This document shows positions 1-4,689 of a DNA stretch of 6,980 nt, piece after piece. The stretch spans positions 1-6,980 of the forward strand of contig JACOVN010000110.1 in assembly GCA_016177315.1 (NCBI GenBank), written 5' to 3'. Source of the DNA: Candidatus Woesearchaeota archaeon. Lineage in GTDB: Archaea; Nanobdellota; Nanobdellia; Woesearchaeales; UBA12501. The notes beneath the pieces were generated by a model. It saw nothing but the letters and a program-made list of their open reading frames with translations, was not told the DNA's origin and ran no database searches. How positions within the stretch are numbered: the stretch's first letter is position 1; each line of letters begins with the position of its first letter. The position numbers were made by a program, and so were the translations under genes.

Positions 1-240
1 ATGGGCACCATAACGGTCAATGTAAAGGATGAAGTGGAAGAGGAATTCCGGAGAACGGTGAAGGTAGAGAAGGGGGAAGGGAAAGGAAAGCTCGGAGAAG
101 CAATAATGGAAGCGTTCCAACGGTGGATAGAGGAGAAGCAGCAGCAGCAACTCGCAAATAAATTAAAGGCTTGGACAGAAAAAGGGTTTCCTATGGGAAA
201 GATAACAATAAAATCGCGAGACGAACTCTATGACCGATGA
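1..240 (+). CDS. VapB-like antitoxin, putative
   Basis: Small charged protein of 79 residues, read as the antitoxin of the VapC-type toxin encoded directly downstream. The N-terminal part (residues 1-20) begins with a short beta-like strand followed by an acidic helix (MGTITVNVKDEVEEEFRRTV), resembling archaeal ribbon-helix-helix-like antitoxins. A second helix (about 30-45) would complete the dimer and DNA-binding fold. The C-terminal tail (about 52-79), with GFPMGKITIKSRDELYDR, has the 'G-F-x-x-G ... S-R-D/E-E-L-Y-x-R' pattern of VapB tails that bind and inhibit the PIN toxin. A short CAG/CAA run gives four Gln in a row (residues 47-50). The ATG lies on the first base of the window, so no promoter or ribosome-binding site can be seen and an upstream extension cannot be excluded, although the N-terminus looks complete. 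By analogy with the family it probably represses its own operon; this is inference. Confidence 0.75.
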   Translation: MGTITVNVKDEVEEEFRRTVKVEKGEGKGKLGEAIMEAFQRWIEEKQQQQLANKLKAWTEKGFPMGKITIKSRDELYDR

Positions 241-664
241 GCTGTTCCTTCTCGATTCGAATATTTTAGTGTACGCATTTGATAGTTCGGAAGGATCCAA
301 ATATAGGATAGCAAGAGCATTAGCCAAAGACTGTTGGGAAGGAAAGACTCAATATGCAGTTTCTCTCCAAAATCTTTCAGAATTCTTTGTGAATATCACA
401 AAGAAGATTAAAAATCCAATAGCAAAGGAGCGAGCATCTGATTTCGTCAAAACCATGCTTGGGTTTAAAGGATTAATAAAACTAGAGCCTAGGAAAGAAA
501 CAATATCCAGAGCATTGGATATTTGCATACTTGCAGATGTTAGCTATTGGGATGCACTCATCGCAGCAGCCATGCTGGAGCATAATGTTTTCCATATCTA
601 CACAGAAGACACGAAGAGTTTTTCCAGGATAGCTGGCATCAATGCAAAGAATCCGTTTGTATAA
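230..664 (+). CDS. vapC: PIN-domain ribonuclease toxin, VapC family
   Basis: Predicted Mg2+-dependent endoribonuclease of 144 residues, the usual length for a single PIN domain; it would be held inactive by the upstream antitoxin and cleave RNA (often tRNA or rRNA in characterised relatives) when released. The acidic metal site is visible: D9 in LLDSNILVYAFD, E51 in NLSEFF, D108 in SYWDALIAAA, and E126/D127 in YTEDTKSF. All four conserved acidic positions are present, so the enzyme looks catalytically competent. The ATG overlaps the last 11 bp of the antitoxin gene in another frame, and no Shine-Dalgarno sequence precedes it, which points to translational coupling and ordered synthesis of antitoxin then toxin. 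The gene ends about 40 bp before the convergent gatE end. The RNA target cannot be told from the sequence. Confidence 0.9.
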   Translation: MTDELFLLDSNILVYAFDSSEGSKYRIARALAKDCWEGKTQYAVSLQNLSEFFVNITKKIKNPIAKERASDFVKTMLGFKGLIKLEPRKETISRALDICILADVSYWDALIAAAMLEHNVFHIYTEDTKSFSRIAGINAKNPFV

Positions 665-704
665 AGAAGTTCAAGTCTTCGTTGGCCTGCTCCTTGTCTA
701 TGGT

Positions 705-2126
705 TCAAGAATTCAATCTCTTCAACATCTCCACGATCTTCCTCCCTTCTGCCTTGCCTCGTAACTTCTCCATGGCCTTGCCAATCAAGGCATTGAAAGG
801 CAATTCTTTATTTTCCTCAATGATCTTCTTCAGCTCTTTTTCCAATATTGCATCTGGCATGGTTGCATATTTTCCTATATCAAGTTTTACCGTTCTTCCC
901 AAATCTGCCAGAATATTGTAGACTGCCTCTTTAGAAATTCTACCTTCATCCAAGGCTCTGAAAAGCTCTTCGAACTGCATTTCTGTCGGAGCAACCTCCA
1001 AGCCTTCCTTTTTCTTGATTGTTTTTGGTGTAGAGACTATGGTTTCAGCAACAAATGCTGGCTTAACCTGTTTATACTTTTTTGCCATATCATGGAGAAA
1101 GGTTGCTTTGCCGTGCTTGACAATCGCTTCAGCCAAATCCTTGCCTAGGCCTAACTGCTCCATCTGCTTGGCCTTTTCTTCCAACAGCTCAACTTTCTCC
1201 TCTCGCAGAGAAGGAGGAATAAGTATAGGGATATCGGTTTCTGGATATAATCTTGCGGCTCCCGGCATTGGCCTCAAGAAAGAGGTGGTAAAGTCCGGCT
1301 CTGCCTTCCTCACTTCTTCCTTTGGTTTCTTGCCTTGCTGAATCAATTTCAACTGCCGTTGCATTTCATGCTCGATCACTTTTGGAATTGATTTATATTC
1401 CTGAAAGCCTTTAATCTCCACCCTTGCTCCTCCTTTAATGGAAACATTCACATCCTGCCGGATGCTGCCGATGCCTCTTTTGATTCCAGGAAGACTCCTC
1501 AGAATCATGCCGATCTTTGCCGCTGCTTCCTTGCATTCTTCTGGACTGGAAATGCTGGCATCTGTTGCAATCTCGATCAAGGGAATGCCGAGCCTGGATA
1601 AGTTATAGACATCATACTCCTTTCTCCTCTCAATGACTTGGCAAGCTTCTTCCTCCAAGCAGACTGTTGGAATATCTATTTTCTTGCCATTCACCTCTAG
1701 GTACCCGTTTCTTGCAATGAGGGCAGTTCTCTGAAAGCCAGAGGTATTGCTGCCGTCAATCACGGTTTTCCGCATGAATTGCATCCTATCAATGAATTTT
1801 GCATGGAGCAATCTTGCTATCTGTAGAGCTGTTCTCAAAGCCTCTTGATTGACTGGATTGGGTGGTTCTTCGTCCAATTCAACTAAACAAGTCGTATCAT
1901 AATACCCCTGGTAAAGAAAGTATTTGTCTTTCTCCATCTCATGCAACGCGGCAATATCTACTTCTCCAGTTTCTCCTGCCGCTGCTCTTAATCTTCGTTG
2001 GACAACAAAATCTGGTTTATCCCTTCTGATGATGGTTGGGCAATCGCAAAACAGTTTTCGGCCTTCTAATTGCTGGTGGATCTCGAGACCTGCTCTAAAG
2101 CCCAAAGCCTGATACTCTGTTTTCAT
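705..2126 (-). CDS. gatE: Glu-tRNA(Gln) amidotransferase subunit E, short form lacking the AspRS-like insertion
   Basis: Subunit E of the archaeal GatDE amidotransferase: it binds Glu-tRNA(Gln), activates the glutamyl group with ATP and transfers ammonia supplied by GatD, giving Gln-tRNA(Gln) in the cytosol. Visible family motifs are LEIHQQL (residues 14-20), KLFCDCP with C27/C29, TCLVELDEEPP (79-89), VIDGSNTSGFQRT (122-134), YNLSRLGIPLIEIAT (174-188) and IGSIRQDVNVSI. The signature PMPGAARLYPETDIP (286-300) separates GatE from bacterial GatB. The C-terminal helical tail ends in the expected A-M-E-K-L-R-G-K-A-E-G-R pattern. Oddity: at 473 residues it is well short of the roughly 600-640 typical of GatE, because the AspRS-like insertion between EMQRQLKLI and FLRPMPGAAR is replaced by a charged linker of about 18-20 residues. 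Start: ATG at 2126 overlaps the upstream stop as ATGA and gives the usual GatE N-terminus; an in-frame TTG at 2147 would add seven residues and is less likely. It probably forms an operon with the patatin-like gene. Confidence 0.93.
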   Translation of the reverse strand: MKTEYQALGFRAGLEIHQQLEGRKLFCDCPTIIRRDKPDFVVQRRLRAAAGETGEVDIAALHEMEKDKYFLYQGYYDTTCLVELDEEPPNPVNQEALRTALQIARLLHAKFIDRMQFMRKTVIDGSNTSGFQRTALIARNGYLEVNGKKIDIPTVCLEEEACQVIERRKEYDVYNLSRLGIPLIEIATDASISSPEECKEAAAKIGMILRSLPGIKRGIGSIRQDVNVSIKGGARVEIKGFQEYKSIPKVIEHEMQRQLKLIQQGKKPKEEVRKAEPDFTTSFLRPMPGAARLYPETDIPILIPPSLREEKVELLEEKAKQMEQLGLGKDLAEAIVKHGKATFLHDMAKKYKQVKPAFVAETIVSTPKTIKKKEGLEVAPTEMQFEELFRALDEGRISKEAVYNILADLGRTVKLDIGKYATMPDAILEKELKKIIEENKELPFNALIGKAMEKLRGKAEGRKIVEMLKRLNS

Positions 2127-3103
2127 TCCTTTACACACGCCTCGCAAATCTTTATTAATCTTTTCCTATCCACCGCTCTTAAACCATCCTGCTTGAGCTG
2201 CTCCTTCCTCTGCAATGTTAAGTTAAAATCTAGAAAGGGTATATCAGTAATAATTTGAAAGGTATGCGCCCAGTCCGCATCCTCCATATGCTCCCGTTCA
2301 AAAGCATCTTGAATGGTATTGAGCACGGCAATAATAAAATCCTTGATGCTCAACTTCTGCAGCCCCTTCCTTGGAGATTTAACCTTGATGCCGATAAGAG
2401 GAATGCTTCTGTCTGTAAAGAAATCTATGAAATAGGAATGGCCCCCGATGCCACCATCAACAATCCAGCGTTCCTTTCTGAAAAAGCTTTTCCTAATGAT
2501 TGGAAAGACACCAGGCACGTTCATGCTCATCCCGCATGCTTCTGCCAAAGAAAGGTTGGGGGTTCGTTGCTTGTTGAAAAGCATCACTTCTCCCTTGTTG
2601 AGATCCCAAGCAACAATGTGCAAAGGGATCATGAGGTCTTGAAAAGTCTTTTCTTTAAACAGCAATTCGAGTTGCCGCTGAATCGCTTTGGTGCTAAAAA
2701 TGCCAAATCTCCTCCGAAACCAGAGAAAAATGAGAGAGGGAGGAATCACGATGAAGAGGAAAAAGAATATGCGCTGCTCAAGCGTTTCGCCGAAGAGCAA
2801 CAAAAGGAGAAGGGAGAGGAGCGGAAGGCCGATGGAAAAGAGCAGCACCATCCGTATGGAAAACAGAAACTGGCTTTCTAATTCTTGCATATCGGTGTTC
2901 TTAATAATCTTCCACAGCTCTCCTGGTTCCCTTCCTAACGCAATCCACGTTGCAGGAATCGTGCCTCCAGAAGTTGCAACAAGAGCATTGATATTTTCCG
3001 TCTTGAATTTCAACAAGCGTTGGATTTTTATGTAAGCCCAGAGCTGGGCAATGAATCTTACCCCAGAGCCCGAGAAGACGAGGTTCAGTTTGGAGATACG
3101 CAT
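2123..3103 (-). CDS. Patatin-like serine hydrolase with an internal membrane hairpin
   Basis: Protein of 326 residues with the patatin-like fold signature, expected to be a lipid acyl hydrolase using a Ser-Asp dyad. In order: the glycine-rich oxyanion loop near the N-terminus (LVFSGSGVRF, residues 8-17); the nucleophile elbow ATSGGT with Ser45; and the DGG motif with catalytic Asp216 (WIVDGGIGG). The elbow is A-x-S-x-G instead of the usual G-x-S-x-G. Between Ser and Asp lie two strongly hydrophobic stretches, about residues 79-104 (with a run of Leu) and 111-128, separated by a short loop and followed by Arg-rich FRRRFG. These look like a transmembrane or monotopic hairpin, so the enzyme is probably membrane-bound. 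No signal peptide is seen. A TATA box at 3125-3132 lies about 25 bp before the ATG and there is no Shine-Dalgarno sequence, suggesting a leaderless transcript. The stop overlaps the gatE start (ATGA). The substrate is unknown; archaeal ether lipids lack the usual ester bonds, so it may act on other acyl esters or on non-self lipids. Confidence 0.85.
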   Translation of the reverse strand: MRISKLNLVFSGSGVRFIAQLWAYIKIQRLLKFKTENINALVATSGGTIPATWIALGREPGELWKIIKNTDMQELESQFLFSIRMVLLFSIGLPLLSLLLLLLFGETLEQRIFFFLFIVIPPSLIFLWFRRRFGIFSTKAIQRQLELLFKEKTFQDLMIPLHIVAWDLNKGEVMLFNKQRTPNLSLAEACGMSMNVPGVFPIIRKSFFRKERWIVDGGIGGHSYFIDFFTDRSIPLIGIKVKSPRKGLQKLSIKDFIIAVLNTIQDAFEREHMEDADWAHTFQIITDIPFLDFNLTLQRKEQLKQDGLRAVDRKRLIKICEACVKE

Positions 3104-3124
3104 ACGAGAAATAAAGAGGGAGGG

Positions 3125-3132
3125 TATAAAAA
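3125..3132 (-). promoter_or_regulatory. Probable TATA box (TTTTTATA) for the patatin-gatE unit
   Basis: On the - strand this reads TTTTTATA and is centred about 25 bp upstream of the A of the ATG at 3103. That is the usual archaeal distance from TATA box to transcription start, so the transcript would begin at or very near the start codon. It lies in the 31-bp gap, just after the stop codon of the DUF504 gene. No Shine-Dalgarno motif is present between it and the ATG, consistent with leaderless initiation. Inferred from sequence and spacing only. Confidence 0.6.
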
Positions 3133-3134
3133 TC

Positions 3135-3374
3135 TTATCGCTTCCAAATCAGTTTCCCTTCCTTTCTCACTTCCCTAATTCTATGTAGGGGAATTTCCAC
3201 TTCTTCTCCTTCCAGATGTAGAATGAGAAATGTACCTTCCAGTTTCTTAATACTCGTTGCAGGAATTTCCTTCAACACCTTTTCAATCCTGTCATAGTAG
3301 AACAGCACATACTCTTCTTTTTGCAAGCTTGCATCATGGAGAATTCTGTTCACGATGTCCTGGATAGGCTTCAT
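3135..3374 (-). CDS. DUF504 / MJ1316-domain protein (UPF0248 family)
   Basis: Protein of 79 residues matching the small archaeal DUF504 family, also described as the MJ1316 RNA cyclic-group end recognition domain. Diagnostic features: an N-terminal helix with the 'I-x-x-I-V-N-R-I-L-H-D' pattern; FYYDRI (residues 25-30, family pattern Y-x-D-R); and the C-terminal signature IPLHRIREVRKEGKLIWKR, with H64-R65-I66-R67 and a Trp near the end. The length is that of the stand-alone family member, so it looks complete. The proposed role for the domain is recognising 2',3'-cyclic phosphate RNA ends in RNA repair or processing; this comes from comparative work and is not shown here. Its ATG overlaps the gatD stop (ATGA) and there is no properly spaced Shine-Dalgarno sequence, so it is likely translated by coupling to gatD. 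Pairing with a tRNA-modifying enzyme fits an RNA-related role but does not prove one. Confidence 0.87.
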   Translation of the reverse strand: MKPIQDIVNRILHDASLQKEEYVLFYYDRIEKVLKEIPATSIKKLEGTFLILHLEGEEVEIPLHRIREVRKEGKLIWKR

Positions 3375-4657
3375 ACCTGTTCTCGAATGTCTGTTCTCTC
3401 GGTGATTTCTCCTCGCAAATTTTTTTGCATCAACTCTTTGACTTTTTCCTTAGGATAGTTGCTCAGCAGCCAGGCAAGCTTGATAAAGGCAGTTTCTGTG
3501 GTCATGTCTTCTCCAGGAATAACTCCTATTTCCAGTAATTGCCTCTGGGGGGTGTAAACGTTCATATTGACTCTTCCAAAAATGCACTGGGAAGTCAGAA
3601 CAGTAATGCATCCATTCTTGATGATCTGTCCCAAGGCCTTCTTATTTTCTTCATTGATTTGCGAAATTGCATCAAAGCCCATGGTCTGCAAATGTCCTAA
3701 GCCAGTTCCTTCCAAAATTAAACCATCGAAGTTTTTATAATGGAGAAAATCCTCTGGCATCGTGTTGGTATGGCTCCGGAATATTCCAACTTTAATTTTT
3801 TCTTTCATGAATGTTGCTCGAAATTCACCTTTCCCCTTATAGTAATTCTTGTTCAACCAGTCAATCTTTTCTTTCCCATAATCGACTTTTGCAACTGGTA
3901 AATCATTCACGGCCTTGAAAGCATCCCTCCTGGAAGTATGCAGTTTTCTGGACTGGCAAGGGGGTAGAATAAGACAGGCATTGTCATCCGGATTTTCGTG
4001 CATGCAAATCGCAATCCCTCTAAAATCCGTTTCTGCAATAAATGTTGCTGCGCAGAGCAAATTCATGCCAGCATCTGAACTTGGTCTGTCCGAGCTTCGT
4101 TGGGCTCCAACAAGAATGATGGGGATGGAAATATTTTCCAACATAAAGGCTAATGCTGCAGCAGTATAATGCATGGTGTCTGTTCCATGGGTGATGATAA
4201 TGCCCTTGGGCTTTCTTTGTTTGATTTCCTCGGCAATAGCTTTTGCCATGAGGTTGTAATGACCAAACCGCAAGGATTCAGATTGAAGATTGGAAACGAG
4301 ATGAGAGTGAATACGTGCAATCTTCTGCAATTCTGGAAAGAGTTGCAAGATATCTTCTGGAGAAAACTTAGCAATTACAGCTCCTGTAGAATAATCCACC
4401 TTGCTGGCAATGGTTCCTCCAGTATGCAAAATAGTGATGGTAGGAAGGCCTTGCTTCTGCTTGGCTGTGGGGGTTTCTTTCTGCTGTTTTTTTGCAGAAG
4501 CGAGAACTGTTATTTTCTTCACTTTGCTCTTGACAACGCCAATGTTATATCCGCTGGAAAGCTTGAGATACATACATTCCTTATCTTCTGGCATCAGAAT
4601 GCCTTCCAGTTCTTCATCTACTGTTATAACCTTCACTCTATCGCCGGGATTTGGCAT
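3371..4657 (-). CDS. gatD: Glu-tRNA(Gln) amidotransferase subunit D (asparaginase-like)
   Basis: Subunit D of GatDE: it hydrolyses an amide donor (Asn or Gln) to ammonia, which is channelled to GatE for the tRNA-bound amidation. The protein is 428 residues, normal for the family. A small beta-rich N-terminal domain (about 1-55) and a polar Lys/Gln-rich linker (about 56-70) precede the asparaginase-type domain. Its catalytic motifs are intact: HTGGTIAS with T82, ITHGTDTMHYTAAAL with T159 and D160, and SRKLHTSRRDAF with K238. The T159/D160-to-K238 spacing fits GatD. The MNLLCAATF and GRVNMNVYTPQRQLLEIGVIPGED regions (the latter near residue 370) are also typical. Start: ATG at 4657, preceded by a TATA box at 4680-4687 about 26 bp upstream and no Shine-Dalgarno sequence, so a leaderless mRNA is likely. 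The stop overlaps the DUF504 start. Its partner gatE lies two genes downstream on the same strand. A plain L-asparaginase is unlikely, given the N-terminal domain and the nearby gatE. Confidence 0.96.
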   Translation of the reverse strand: MPNPGDRVKVITVDEELEGILMPEDKECMYLKLSSGYNIGVVKSKVKKITVLASAKKQQKETPTAKQKQGLPTITILHTGGTIASKVDYSTGAVIAKFSPEDILQLFPELQKIARIHSHLVSNLQSESLRFGHYNLMAKAIAEEIKQRKPKGIIITHGTDTMHYTAAALAFMLENISIPIILVGAQRSSDRPSSDAGMNLLCAATFIAETDFRGIAICMHENPDDNACLILPPCQSRKLHTSRRDAFKAVNDLPVAKVDYGKEKIDWLNKNYYKGKGEFRATFMKEKIKVGIFRSHTNTMPEDFLHYKNFDGLILEGTGLGHLQTMGFDAISQINEENKKALGQIIKNGCITVLTSQCIFGRVNMNVYTPQRQLLEIGVIPGEDMTTETAFIKLAWLLSNYPKEKVKELMQKNLRGEITERTDIREQV

Positions 4658-4679
4658 AGGAATACCAAGAAATGTGTGT

Positions 4680-4687
4680 TATATAAA
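4680..4687 (-). promoter_or_regulatory. Probable TATA box (TTTATATA) for gatD
   Basis: Read on the - strand this is TTTATATA, close to the archaeal box A consensus, centred about 26 bp before the A of the gatD ATG. It follows the cdc48 stop codon (4690-4692) almost directly, within the 32-bp gap between the genes. The spacing puts the predicted transcription start at the gatD start codon, implying a leaderless transcript, and suggests gatD can be transcribed independently of cdc48. Confidence 0.7.
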
Positions 4688-4689
4688 TA

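Noticed and set aside
137..150. CAG/CAA trinucleotide run in the antitoxin gene
   Set aside because: Only four Gln codons; ordinary low-complexity coding sequence and not a meaningful repeat.
666..680. Inverted repeat GAAG...CTTC between vapC and gatE as a bidirectional terminator
   Set aside because: Only a 4-bp stem with a 7-base loop and no clear T-run on either strand; too weak to call.
705..2126. Bacterial-type GatB instead of GatE
   Set aside because: Lack of the AspRS-like insert resembles GatB, but MPGAARLYPETDIP and TCLVELDEEPP are GatE-type and gatD is nearby, so GatE is the better call.
2127..2147. TTG start for gatE at 2147, adding seven residues
   Set aside because: The ATG at 2126 gives the normal GatE N-terminus (MKTEYQALGFRAGLEIHQQL) and a classic ATGA overlap with the upstream stop. 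The TTG extension has no family support.
2255..2881. Long + strand open frame of 208 codons opposite the patatin gene
   Set aside because: It is the antisense shadow of the patatin-like gene, is Lys/Glu-rich without recognisable motifs, and has no promoter of its own.
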